From Leptothermofonsia sp049200465 (GTDB lineage Bacteria > Cyanobacteriota > Cyanobacteriia > Leptolyngbyales > Leptolyngbyaceae): 64,000 nucleotides of DNA. A program made the translations under genes and the position numbers. Of the stretch, positions 1 through 9,700 are shown piece by piece. The notes beneath the pieces were generated by a model. It did no database searches. It saw nothing but the letters and a program-made list of their open reading frames with translations, and was not told where the DNA came from. The DNA lies in NCBI RefSeq assembly GCF_049200465.1, contig NZ_CP120836.1, positions 744,001 to 808,000 of the forward strand, in the 5' to 3' direction. Position 1 is the first letter of the stretch. The number at the start of each line of letters is the position of its first letter.

Positions 1-1578
1 GCAACCGCAGCCCATGCCCAAATTCCAGTGACCGGGGGGCAGGCCACTGGGGATGCTGCTTTCTTTGTGCCTGGAACCACCTCACCCAGCGGTTCTCCCA
101 TTCTGTTTGACACCGCCATCAAAACGTTGAGAATTGTTACCCCTAACGGCACCTCTACAACTTCGCGTTTCATTCCCAGCGCTGCCGATTTTACCGACGT
201 GAATGGCAATAGCCTGCCCGACAGTGGCGATACCGGAAGATTGGCAGGAACCCTGTCAGGGGTTGCTTTTTCCAGCAATGGCAGTCCCGTTTTCTTCCAG
301 GGAATCCCAACCAACTTTAGTTTTACGTTAAACACGTTTAACCCGGCATTTCTTCAGGGTGGAACCCTGATCAGCCCGGCTGAGGAAGGGGCGGCGCCTC
401 TGATTTTCCTGCCCATTGCACCCATTACCCTTTCGCCCCAATCCAGTACTTCCTTCACGACTGATCAGGGGCAATTACAGGTTGGACCATTCTCCGCTAC
501 CCTGACTGGAGATAGCATCGGCTTACCTTCCAACCTTCAATTCCGTGCCTCCAGCGATGTGGCGATCGTGCCAGTTGAACTGGGGCGGCGAATCAAGTTT
601 GACTTTGAAGGGCAGAACGTGATTCCCTCATTTGCCGATTTTGATGGGGACACACTGGAGTTTGAAGGTCCAACCACCCAGTTCAAAGTGCAAAGCGTTG
701 GTACTCCGGGAACACGTGAGTTCAAAATTGAAGGGTCGATCGCGAATCTGGCTATTCAGATCACCTCTCCATTTGACGTTAAGGAAAATTCCCTGGATCT
801 GGCAATAGCAACCGGTCCACTCAAGTACTCAATTAAGGGCGAGGGTCCTGGCTATGTGGCGTTCGGCAACAGTTCGGTGAGCTTCACTGGCACTGCCAGA
901 AAGGATACCGAATTCAAGTTTGAACAGGGCAATCAAAAGTTCGAAGGCAAAAGCATCGGCAACGTTGCCTTCAATCTCATAACTGGTATTAACGGTACTG
1001 TAAACTTCGTACCCTTTGTTGGAGTTAATAATAACGGCACTGAGTTTAATGTTATCCAAACTCAAACACTAATCAACAACACGACCATCATCTCCACCAG
1101 CACCACTACAACCAGCGTTGCCTTTACCAATGTGGTACTGAACCCCTCGACGACCTATATCCGGCTCTTCAATCCTTCCTTACTGGTGGTTGACCGGGAT
1201 GATGATGATGACGATAACAATGACGATATTGTCTACGGCAACCTGACTTACACGATCTACCAGGGAAGTCTTCCCGCTGTGGTGGTTGTAGAGCGTGATG
1301 ATGATGGTCGGATCATTTTTGTAGAGCGTGAGCGTGGTCGGGGTCGGGCATTAGGTCGCCGCAGACGGGTTATTGCGGCTTATCAAGAAGTTGGATTACC
1401 TAGCCGAGTCTTTCCTGGACTGGTTGGATTAAGACAGCTCCCGCCAGAGGAAATAAATACCACTGGTGATGATGACGATTCCACTCCCCCCCCTGGAACT
1501 ACAACAATTCCTGGTACGACAACTCCTGGTACCACCCCCCCTGGAACCACGACGTCCCCCGGAACAACCACGCCGTAG
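1..1578 (+). CDS. Secreted acidic protein of unknown function (5' partial)
   Basis: The reading frame is open from base 1, and its first codons read A-T-A-A-H-A-Q, which looks like the end of a signal peptide with an AHA|Q cleavage site. The gene therefore starts left of the window, and the internal GTG at 28 is not the true start. The mature part is rich in Thr, Ser, Gly and Phe, suggesting an extracellular beta-rich protein. An EF-hand-like DVNGNSLPDSGD stretch lies near residue 60. A run of Asp/Asn near residue 390 could bind divalent cations and is followed by an Arg-rich segment. The last ~35 residues are a low-complexity Pro-Gly-Thr-Thr repeat resembling a linker or anchoring tail. I recognise no family; export is inferred from the signal peptide. 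Confidence 0.75.
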   Translation, partial: ATAAHAQIPVTGGQATGDAAFFVPGTTSPSGSPILFDTAIKTLRIVTPNGTSTTSRFIPSAADFTDVNGNSLPDSGDTGRLAGTLSGVAFSSNGSPVFFQGIPTNFSFTLNTFNPAFLQGGTLISPAEEGAAPLIFLPIAPITLSPQSSTSFTTDQGQLQVGPFSATLTGDSIGLPSNLQFRASSDVAIVPVELGRRIKFDFEGQNVIPSFADFDGDTLEFEGPTTQFKVQSVGTPGTREFKIEGSIANLAIQITSPFDVKENSLDLAIATGPLKYSIKGEGPGYVAFGNSSVSFTGTARKDTEFKFEQGNQKFEGKSIGNVAFNLITGINGTVNFVPFVGVNNNGTEFNVIQTQTLINNTTIISTSTTTTSVAFTNVVLNPSTTYIRLFNPSLLVVDRDDDDDDNNDDIVYGNLTYTIYQGSLPAVVVVERDDDGRIIFVERERGRGRALGRRRRVIAAYQEVGLPSRVFPGLVGLRQLPPEEINTTGDDDDSTPPPGTTTIPGTTTPGTTPPGTTTSPGTTTP

Positions 1579-1695
1579 TCGCATTTCTAGTTGTCGGTAG
1601 AAGTGGTCTGTCAAGACTGTTTTGAGGTTTTTCAACCCCTCAAAACACCCTGGAAATAGATTTTATAGATTTGAGCTACCCCTTAAATCTATAGC

Positions 1696-1802
1696 TATAG
1701 CCACCAGGCTTAGGACGGGGTATAGGGGTGGAACCCCTGGCTGGGGGCGCAGCCCCACCCCCCCTTAAAACTGATGTCCTAAGCAACCTGGCGACAGCTA
1801 TA
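1696..1802 (+). repeat. MITE-like palindromic repeat, variant B (copy 1)
   Basis: The element starts TATAGCCACCAGGCTTAGGAC and ends GTCCTAAGCAACCTGGCGACAGCTATA, so its arms are imperfect inverted repeats around a central G/C-rich hairpin (GGGGTGGAACCCC, then GGGGGCGCAGCCCC). The same unit recurs about 15 times in this window. It has no coding capacity. Just downstream (about 1803-1851) is a 24-bp tandem duplication containing CTTGACGGAC.AATAGGTTTGAA. Confidence 0.85.
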
Positions 1803-1875
1803 TCTTGACGGACGAATAGGTTTGAAATCTTGACGGACAAATAGGTTTGAAGGAGATGCCTGTTCAGGCGTCTCC

Positions 1876-3873
1876 TTACCCTAATGAATGCTCAGTCGCT
1901 AACCAGGCGCGCAGCACTTCTGCCACGGTCCATGCTTGAGCAATGCAACCATTGGGGGTCATGGGCGGGTCACCATCAAAGATTTCGCTCAAACTGCCAG
2001 TTCCATGAGCATAAAAGTGGTTTTCCATCGGCTCTAAAAACGCGCGAGCCTGAGTTGGATTCCCATAGACTCGCAGGTAAGCCAGAACAAAGGGACCCAA
2101 CAGCCATCCCCAAACGGTCCCCTGGTGGTAGGCTCCATCCCGTTGTCGCTGATCACCACCATAACGCCCCTGGTACTTGGGATCATCGGGAGCCAGCGAT
2201 CGCAAACCATGGGATGTTAGCAATGTTCGAGCGCAGATATCCACCACGCTGCGTTGTTGAGACAGACTCAGGGGGCTTTCGGGTAAAGAAACCGCAAAGA
2301 TTTGATTGGGACGAAGGGATGCATCATCTCCTTCTGGACCATCGAGTACGTCATAGCAGTAGCCCAGGTTGGGGTTCCAGAAGCGAACAAACCTTGCCTG
2401 GGCGCGATCGGCGATCGCCTCATACTCTTGATGAGGTTTACCCACCCGGCGGGCCAGCTTTGCCATAGTTCGCAGAGCATTGTACCAGAGGGCATTGACC
2501 TCTATTGGTTTACCAATGCGGGGTGTAACTACCCAATCTCCTACCTTGGCATCCATCCAGGTAAGCTGCACACCCTGCTCTCCAGCATAGAGGAGCCCAT
2601 CAGCGGAATCGAGGTGAATATTGTAGCGGGTACCCCGGCAGTGCCAGTCGATAATGTCTGCTAGTACAGGGAAAAGTTCTTGCACCAGGTCATCGTCTTC
2701 TGTGACACCATAATAGGCACGCACCGCCTCAAAATACCAGAGGGTTGCATCGACAGTGTTGTACTCAGGCACTTCCCCCTCATCGGGAAAACGATTGGGG
2801 ATCATTCCCTGATCGACATAACGGGCATACGTTCTCAAGATCGAGCGGGCAATTTCGGGACGACCTGTGGCTAGCGTAAGACCGGGGAGGCTGATCATTG
2901 TATCGCGCCCCCAATCGCCAAACCAGGGATATCCGGCAATAATGGTTTTACCACTGGGTTCGTCAAAAGATGGGCGGCTAACAACAAACTGGTCAGCGGC
3001 TAGTACCAGGCGGTTTGCAAAGGCTGGAATTTCCTTGGCGTCCACGGGGCGATTGCTCTTCCACAGCCCCAGTAATTTTTGTTCATAGTTACGACGGATC
3101 TTCAACGCCGCCTCGCCTTCTAACTCGGATCTTTGTTCTGTGCTGGCGACTAGGGTAAGGGTTTCCCCCGGTTGGAGGGTGGTTTGAAAAGTTGCGGCGT
3201 GCAGGTGATCATCATGGTTATCTAATCCGCGACTACGTTCAACAGCCAGGTCATAGCCGTAATACCAATCGTGAAAAGGGGTAACTTCGGCGCGATCGCT
3301 CATGAGCCTCAGCGGCACAGCATCAGGAAAGGCTGAGATATCGACTCCGCGATCGATTGGTAAAATCGTCATTCGCCAGCCGTTGCCCCGCGTGCTGCTG
3401 TGATGGTCACGATAGTTGACCATTGCCTTTACTGTCAGGGTTAGCGGTTGGGTTGCCCGCAGCAGTTGATAGTAGACATAGGTTGTGTTAGCGCCCGGCT
3501 GCATCCACACACGCTTTTCCAGCAAAGCATCAGCACAGGCATAACGCCAGGTTGGAATGGTTCCCTCCAGACTAAACCGCTCAATATGGCGGTAACCATG
3601 GGGACCAATGGTGCTATCCGACCAGCGATTGGTGTGCAGGGAATAGAAGCGATCGCCATACAGCACGGTGTCATCCAGCTTGGCCAGCATTAAAGTTCGT
3701 CCCAGGGGGGGCTCTAACGCCGCAACCAATAATCCGTGATAGCGCCGGGTCAATAGACCTGCCACCGTGCCAGAAGCGTAACCACCTATTCCATTAGTGA
3801 CCAGCCACTCCCTTGCTTCTGCTTCATTCAAATTGCCACAAACTTCCCGTCCAAAATTGATCCCCACTGGCAT
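1876..3873 (-). CDS. Amylo-alpha-1,6-glucosidase (GH133 glycogen debranching enzyme)
   Basis: The 665-residue product should hydrolyse alpha-1,6 branch glucose from glycogen or limit dextrin in the cytoplasm. The N-terminal GDE_N-type beta-sandwich domain (about 1-230) opens with the family's NGIGGYASGTV and RRYHGLLVA motifs. The C-terminal (alpha/alpha)6 barrel carries GYPWFGDWGRDTMISLPGL, NTVDATLWYFEA and YHQGTVWGWLLGPF, the conserved barrel motifs of bacterial and archaeal debranching enzymes. The length is normal for the family and no frame damage is seen. The gene stands alone on the minus strand, flanked by MITE copies, and is convergent with the secreted-protein gene. It differs from GlgX (GH13), which most cyanobacteria use for debranching. 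Confidence 0.9.
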   Translation of the reverse strand: MPVGINFGREVCGNLNEAEAREWLVTNGIGGYASGTVAGLLTRRYHGLLVAALEPPLGRTLMLAKLDDTVLYGDRFYSLHTNRWSDSTIGPHGYRHIERFSLEGTIPTWRYACADALLEKRVWMQPGANTTYVYYQLLRATQPLTLTVKAMVNYRDHHSSTRGNGWRMTILPIDRGVDISAFPDAVPLRLMSDRAEVTPFHDWYYGYDLAVERSRGLDNHDDHLHAATFQTTLQPGETLTLVASTEQRSELEGEAALKIRRNYEQKLLGLWKSNRPVDAKEIPAFANRLVLAADQFVVSRPSFDEPSGKTIIAGYPWFGDWGRDTMISLPGLTLATGRPEIARSILRTYARYVDQGMIPNRFPDEGEVPEYNTVDATLWYFEAVRAYYGVTEDDDLVQELFPVLADIIDWHCRGTRYNIHLDSADGLLYAGEQGVQLTWMDAKVGDWVVTPRIGKPIEVNALWYNALRTMAKLARRVGKPHQEYEAIADRAQARFVRFWNPNLGYCYDVLDGPEGDDASLRPNQIFAVSLPESPLSLSQQRSVVDICARTLLTSHGLRSLAPDDPKYQGRYGGDQRQRDGAYHQGTVWGWLLGPFVLAYLRVYGNPTQARAFLEPMENHFYAHGTGSLSEIFDGDPPMTPNGCIAQAWTVAEVLRAWLATEHSLG

Positions 3874-4087
3874 AATCGCCTCTCCCTATCAACCTCCAAC
3901 TGTCCATTAACCTTCTGACCCAACGACAAATTAGGTCAAATGCAATCCCTGTAAGAAGCCATTCTGCATTATGCTTCCACCGAATCCGATGGGATCACTG
4001 TATCTATAGGAAAATTTAGGTCTCTAGAATGAGCCAACAGCCGATAGAGGCTTAAATTTCGATGAGAAGAAAGGCGGTTACGTAATA

Positions 4088-4202
4088 TATAGCGGTAGTC
4101 ATTATGGTTAGGACGGGGTGCGGGGGTTCCACCCCTGGCTGGGGGCGAAGCCCCCACTCCCTCTCTAATTCCAATGTCCTAACGCACCCGCGTAGAGCTA
4201 TA
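4088..4202 (+). repeat. MITE-like palindromic repeat, variant A (copy 2)
   Basis: This is the reference copy of variant A. It starts TATAGCGGTAGTCATTATGG and TTAGGACGGGG, and ends GTCCTAACGCACCCGCGTAGAGCTATA. It shares the central hairpin (CCCCTGGCTGGGGGCGAAGCCCCC) with variant B but has different outer arms. Confidence 0.85.
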
Positions 4203-4283
4203 GCAATCCTATTTGGATTAGGAGAAAGTTTAGATTAATGAGAAAGGGTTCCTATGGAGCCCTTTCTCATAAAGCCTCTCAAT

Positions 4284-4315
4284 AAAAAAAGGTGGGGAAG
4301 CCGCCTAACCCCACC
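4284..4315 (-). terminator. Rho-independent terminator of the gene at 4376-4600
   Basis: Read on the minus strand, a GGTGGGG/CCCCACC 7-bp stem is followed by a run of seven T. It lies about 60 bp past the stop of the 74-residue ORF, which supports that ORF being transcribed. Confidence 0.7.
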
Positions 4316-4375
4316 CAGTAAATTTTTGGAGCTGTTATGTAGTCATTGAATCTCTTGTAAAAAAACTAAAAAAAA

Positions 4376-4600
4376 CTAAGATTTAATCCACTGTTGCGGG
4401 TTGGAATCTTTTACCCATGCGTAACCGTTGCAGAGCAGCCATGAGGTCGCCTCTCCCTGGGTGGGAAAGGTGCGGAGGGGAGTAGAAGCTGAGTTGTTGT
4501 CGCCAATGGAAACGATCTGAAATCGCTCAGCGGGAATGTCTTCGCGCTTAAGGACAGTAACGATTTGAGTCGAAACAGAAGAGTGAGTGGCTAAGGACAT
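4376..4600 (-). CDS. Small conserved-looking protein of unknown function (74 aa)
   Basis: This is a short soluble protein with no signal peptide or membrane segment. The central part alternates beta-like segments (QIVTVL, RFQIVSIG) and the C-terminus has aromatic residues (SWLLCNGYAWVKD, QQWIKS). The clean downstream terminator and lack of a competing ORF favour a real gene. I do not recognise a family. It precedes lysS on the same strand but is separated from it by its own terminator, so it is probably monocistronic. Confidence 0.55.
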   Translation of the reverse strand: MSLATHSSVSTQIVTVLKREDIPAERFQIVSIGDNNSASTPLRTFPTQGEATSWLLCNGYAWVKDSNPQQWIKS

Positions 4601-4719
4601 TCGCTGAACTCCAGACTGGTAATGGACTACTCTGCTTTAATAAAATCATCCCGAACCCTTTCAGTGCAAGGGTTTGAGGCAATCAATTCCTTTGCCTGAC
4701 TATAGATTGAGCACTATGG

Positions 4720-6270
4720 TTAGGGAGAATCCTCCCCTTTCTCTGGTTTAAGTAGGGGAAAAGCAATAACGTCCCTAATGCTGGGGCTATCAGTCAACAG
4801 CATTACCAGACGGTCAATTCCAATCCCCAGACCACCAGTTGGGGGCATGCCGTGTTCCAGGGCGGTCAGAAAGTCTTCGTCCACGCTGTGGGCTTCCAGA
4901 TCTCCAGCGGCTTTGCGATCGGCCTGGGCTTCCAGGCGCTCTCGTTGATCAATCGGGTCGGTCAATTCTGAGAAACTGTTTGCGGTTTCCCGCCCTACAA
5001 TGAATAGTTCAAATCGTTCAACTAGGCCTGGCTTAGAGCGATGAGGTTTCGCCAGGGGAGAAATTTCGACTGGGTAATCCAACACGAATGTGGGCTGGAT
5101 GAGGGTTGGCTCTACCTTTTGCTCAAAGGCTTCATTGAGCAGTTTACCGATTGATTCACAGTCATCAATATCAGTCAGCCCAGCCAGCTTTGCCGCTGCT
5201 TTAGCTTCCTTCAGGGTTTCAAACTGGGTGAAGTCTAGACCCGTTGCCTGCTTCACCAGATCGTGCATGGTGATTCTGCGCCAGGGAGGGGTCAGGTCAA
5301 TAGTTTCCCCCTGGTAGGTAATCTTGAGGGTGCCTAGCACATCTTGAGCGGCGGTGGTGATGATGGCTTCGGTCAGCCGCATCATGTCCTGGTAGTCCGC
5401 GTAGGCCTGGTAGACTTCAATGGTGGTGAACTCTGGGTTGTGCCGGGTTGAAATTCCCTCATTACGAAAAATCCGTCCCAGCTCAAATACCTTTTCAAAT
5501 CCCCCCACAATCAGCCGCTTTAAGTGCAGTTCAGTGGCGATCCGTAGGTATAACTCCATCTCCAGCGTGTTGTGGTAGGTGATGAAAGGGCGAGCCTCTG
5601 CGCCGCCTGCTTCAGTCTGAAGGACAGGGGTTTCGATCTCAATGAAGCCTTGCTGATCCAAGTAGCGGCGGATGGATGCGGTAATTAGTGCCCGCCGCCG
5701 GAAGATTTCTCGCACATCTGGGTTCACGATTAGATCGACATAGCGCTGGCGATAGCGCTTGGCCACGTCGGTCAACCCGTGCCACTTGTCTGGTAGAGGC
5801 AGCAAGGATTTGGTTAGCATGGCGTATTGACCCACTTTGACGGACAGTTCTCCCCTAGGAGTGCGTCTGAGGGTGCCTTTGACGCCAATAATGTCGCCAG
5901 CATCCGTCAGCTTGACTAAATGATCAAAGGCATTGGGAGTGTCTGCCATTCCCTGCTCCAGTTGGGATCGCTCAATGAAAAGCTGGATTTTGCCTGTCTC
6001 GTCTTGCAGGTCAAAAAAAGCCAGATTTTTTCCGCTGGTTCGCCTGGTTCGGATGCGTCCAGCAATTGCAACTTCAGTTGGATCTTCTTCCCCATTAGGA
6101 AGATCGGCAAATTTGGCTTGCAGTTCCGCCGCATGGTGGGTGACTTCCCAACGGTAAGCATAGGGAGTTTGCCCTACCTGCTTCAGTTGCTCAACCTTTG
6201 CCAGCCGGGTGGCACGGATTTCTTCTAGAGTCGAGGCGCTTTGAGGTTCGGGGGTTCGATCGCGAGACAT
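4720..6270 (-). CDS. lysS: Lysyl-tRNA synthetase, class II
   Basis: The enzyme charges tRNA-Lys with lysine using ATP in the cytoplasm. The 516-residue protein has the class II LysRS layout. An N-terminal OB-fold anticodon-binding domain (about 65-180, with VAIAGRIRTRRTSGKNLAF) precedes a catalytic domain with motif 2 (FRNEGISTRHNPEFT) and motif 3 (GGLGIGIDRLVMLLTD). ELTDPIDQRERLEAQ is also typical of LysRS. The length is normal and the frame intact. It is divergent from metH across a 443-bp intergenic region. Confidence 0.97.
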   Translation of the reverse strand: MSRDRTPEPQSASTLEEIRATRLAKVEQLKQVGQTPYAYRWEVTHHAAELQAKFADLPNGEEDPTEVAIAGRIRTRRTSGKNLAFFDLQDETGKIQLFIERSQLEQGMADTPNAFDHLVKLTDAGDIIGVKGTLRRTPRGELSVKVGQYAMLTKSLLPLPDKWHGLTDVAKRYRQRYVDLIVNPDVREIFRRRALITASIRRYLDQQGFIEIETPVLQTEAGGAEARPFITYHNTLEMELYLRIATELHLKRLIVGGFEKVFELGRIFRNEGISTRHNPEFTTIEVYQAYADYQDMMRLTEAIITTAAQDVLGTLKITYQGETIDLTPPWRRITMHDLVKQATGLDFTQFETLKEAKAAAKLAGLTDIDDCESIGKLLNEAFEQKVEPTLIQPTFVLDYPVEISPLAKPHRSKPGLVERFELFIVGRETANSFSELTDPIDQRERLEAQADRKAAGDLEAHSVDEDFLTALEHGMPPTGGLGIGIDRLVMLLTDSPSIRDVIAFPLLKPEKGEDSP

Positions 6271-6713
6271 AGAAAATAGTTTTAAGCTGGCACAGGAGCA
6301 ACCCTGAATCCTCTGACGAACGGCTTGAGCATTGCTGCCTCAATCCAAAACATCAGATCAGGAGACTATTCATTCTAATTTGAATGCAAATTTAAATGAT
6401 AGGGATAAAGGGCAGATGGAAGGATTGGAATTAGAAAATTGTTCGTTCAGTGAGGGGTGAGGGAGTGATAGGGGAACGGGGTGATCAGGTGAGATTTCTA
6501 CTCCTTCCCTCCCACGCCCTGAACCTGCTCAAAACTCAAACCTGAGAGCTCAAAACTTTTCTTTTTTGTTTGCATACCAGGCCAGGAATTTTGCAGAATC
6601 TTTAGAGATAGATAAAGTTTGTCCAAAAATTTTCTCTGAAGGGGACAAAACTTCTAACTTATTTGTAGCCGACATTGATTTTGAACCCCTAAATTGAACC
6701 CAAGGCAACGTTG
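6271..6713. other. Divergent lysS-metH intergenic region
   Basis: This must hold the promoters of both genes, but no site could be assigned with confidence. It contains G/A-rich low-complexity sequence (about 6450-6490) and a degenerate CTCAAAC/CTCAAAA heptad cluster (about 6527-6560), the same STRR unit found inside metH. No B12 box was seen, so there is no evidence of a cobalamin riboswitch ahead of metH. Confidence 0.5.
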
Positions 6714-9700
6714 ATGACCCACCCATTCCTCCAACGCCTCTATCATCCTAATCGCCCCGTCATTGTCTTCGATGGCGCGATGGGAACCAACCTGCAAACA
6801 CAAAATTTGACCGCAGACGACTTTGGAGGATCTGAGTACGAAGGCTGTAACGAGTATCTGGTGCAGACAAAACCCGAAGCTGTTGCCAAGGTTCATCGTG
6901 ATTTTCTGGCAGCGGGAGCAGATGTCATTGAAACCGATACCTTTGGTGCAACCAGTATCGTACTGGCGGAGTACAACTTGGCAGACCAGGCATACATTCT
7001 GAACAAGAAGGCTGCAGAGTTAGCCAGGAGAGTGACGGCAGAGTTTTCCACTCCAGAGAAGCCTCGGTTCGTTGCCGGGTCTATGGGTCCTACCACTAAA
7101 CTACCGACCCTGGGGCACATTGACTACGACACCATGAAAGCGGCCTTTTCAGAACAGGCAGAGGGTCTGTGGGATGGCGGTGTGGATCTGTTCATTGTGG
7201 AGACCTGTCAGGATGTGCTGCAAATTAAGGCTGCCCTGAATGGGATTGAGGAGGTCTTTGCGAAAAAGGGCGATCGCCGCCCGTTGATGGTTTCCGTCAC
7301 GATGGAAATTCAGGGCACGATGCTGGTAGGCTCCGATGTGGCAGCCATGCTAACCATCCTGGAACCTTACCCCATCGATATCCTGGGGTTAAACTGCGCC
7401 ACAGGTCCAGACCGGATGGCAGAGCACATCAAATACCTGTCCCAACACTCCCCCTTCGTGATCTCCTGCATTCCCAATGCGGGCATACCCGAAAATGTCG
7501 GTGGTCATGCTCATTACAAGCTGACCCCAATGGAACTGCGGATGGCTCTCATGCGGTTTGTGGAAGATTTGGGAGTGCAGGTAATTGGCGGCTGTTGTGG
7601 AACCCGCCCTGACCATATCGCCCAATTAGCAGAAATTGCCTCCTCCCTCAAGCCAAAGGAGCGCCCCATCCGCAAGAATTTTGAACTCTCAGTAAGGAGT
7701 TCTGATTCCACTCAAACCTCAAACCTCAAACCTCAAACCTTCCCTAATCCCCGCCCTGCCCTCAATTACATTCCCTCCGCCGCATCCATCTACGCCTCCC
7801 AACCCTATGACCAGGACAATTCCTTCCTGATCATTGGCGAACGGCTCAATGCCAGTGGGTCTAAGAAGGTGCGCGAACTGCTCAATGCGGAAGACTGGGA
7901 TGGCCTGGTGGCGATCGCCCGTGCTCAGGTGCGGGAAGGTGCACACATTCTGGATGTCAACGTTGATTACGTCGGGCGAGATGGGGTGCGGGATATGCAC
8001 GAACTGGTTTCTCGTCTGGTTACTAATGTCAACCTGCCCCTCATGCTGGACTCCACCGAATGGGAAAAGATGGAGGCTGGACTGAAGGTGGCCGGGGGCA
8101 AGTGCATCCTCAACTCCACCAACTACGAAGACGGTGAACCCCGCTTTTTGAAAGTACTGGAGATTGCCAAAAAGTACGGTGCGGGTGTTGTGGTTGGCAC
8201 CATTGATGAAGAGGGCATGGCAAGGACTGCCGAGAAGAAGTTTCAAATTGCCCAGCGGGCCTACCGTCAGGCGCTTGAGTTTGGCATCCCTGCCCACGAA
8301 ATCTTCTTCGATCCTCTGGCATTGCCGATCTCAACTGGTATTGAAGAAGACCGGGCCAATGGACGGAGCACCATTGAGGCAATTCGGATGATCCGGCAAA
8401 ACCTGCCCGGTTGCCACATCATCTTGGGTGTTTCCAACATTTCTTTTGGCCTCAGTCCGGCAGCACGAATTGTACTGAATTCAATGTTTTTGCATGAGGC
8501 AGTGCAGGTAGGAATGGATGGGGCGATCGTAAGTGCAGCAAAAATCTTGCCCCTGGCAAAAATTGACCCTCAGCACCAAGAGATCTGTCGCCAGCTCATC
8601 TATGACCAGCGCCGATTTGAAGGGGATGTTTGTGTCTTTGATCCGCTCACGGAATTGACCAGACTGTTTGAGGGAGTTTCGGCAAAGGATGCCCGTTCAA
8701 AAGATTCCTTAACGGATCTTCCTATTGAAGAACGCCTCAAACGCCACATCATTGATGGCGAGAGGATTGGGCTGGAAGATGCCTTGGCCGAAGCACTGAA
8801 GACCTACAAACCGCTTGACATCATCAACACTTTTCTGCTGGATGGGATGAAAGTCGTAGGAGATCTGTTTGGCTCCGGGCAGATGCAGTTACCCTTCGTG
8901 CTGCAATCTGCTGAAACCATGAAAGCAGCCGTTGCTTACCTGGAACCCTTTATGGAGAAATCGGAAGCCGATGGCAACGGAAAAGGGATCTTTATCATTG
9001 CAACTGTAAAAGGCGATGTGCATGACATCGGCAAGAATCTGGTAGACATCATCCTGTCTAACAATGGCTATAAAGTGATTAATCTAGGCATCAAACAGCC
9101 TGTCGAAAACATTATCGAAGCCTATAAGCAGCACAAAGCCGACTGCATTGCCATGAGCGGTCTGCTAGTGAAGTCTACTGCTTTCATGAAAGAGAACTTG
9201 CAGGTGTTTAATGAGCAGGGCATCACTGTTCCTGTCATCTTGGGGGGAGCCGCCCTTACACCCAAGTTTGTCTATGAAGATTGTCAGAACACTTATAAAG
9301 GCAAAGTCATTTACGGCAAAGATGCCTTCTCAGACTTGCATTTCATGGACAAGCTGATGCCAGCTAAGGCTGCAGGCAAGTGGAATGACTTGCAGGGATT
9401 TTTGGATGGGGAAGATGGTTCCGAATTCTTAGTTCTGAATTCTCAATCCAGGGAAGAAGCTCAGGCTGCTGATGAAACTCAAAACTCAAAACTCAAAACT
9501 CAAAATTCAGAGATTGAGGATACCCAACGGTCTGAAGCGATCGCCCCTGATATCCCACGCCCCACGCCCCCCTTCTGGGGCACGAAAGTCCTCAACCCAG
9601 AAAATATTCCCTGGGATGAGGTGTTCTGGTACCTGGATTTGCAAGCATTGATTGTTGGACAGTGGCAGTTCCGCAAACCCCGTGAACAGTCACGAGAAGA

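Larger units (their letters stand above)
3874..4375. other. Intergenic region with a MITE and hairpins
   Basis: No gene is seen. The region holds the upstream region of the debranching-enzyme gene, a variant A MITE (4088-4202), a perfect 11-bp stem (ATGAGAAAGGG against CCCTTTCTCAT, 4238-4270) and the terminator of the small minus-strand gene at 4376-4600. Confidence 0.6.

Noticed and set aside
1884..3693. Long plus-strand ORFs (up to 194 aa) opposite the debranching enzyme
   Set aside because: They are antisense shadows of a gene with clear family motifs and show no domain of their own.
6271..6713. Possible cobalamin riboswitch ahead of metH
   Set aside because: No B12-box-like GCCACTG motif or recognisable multi-stem arrangement was found.
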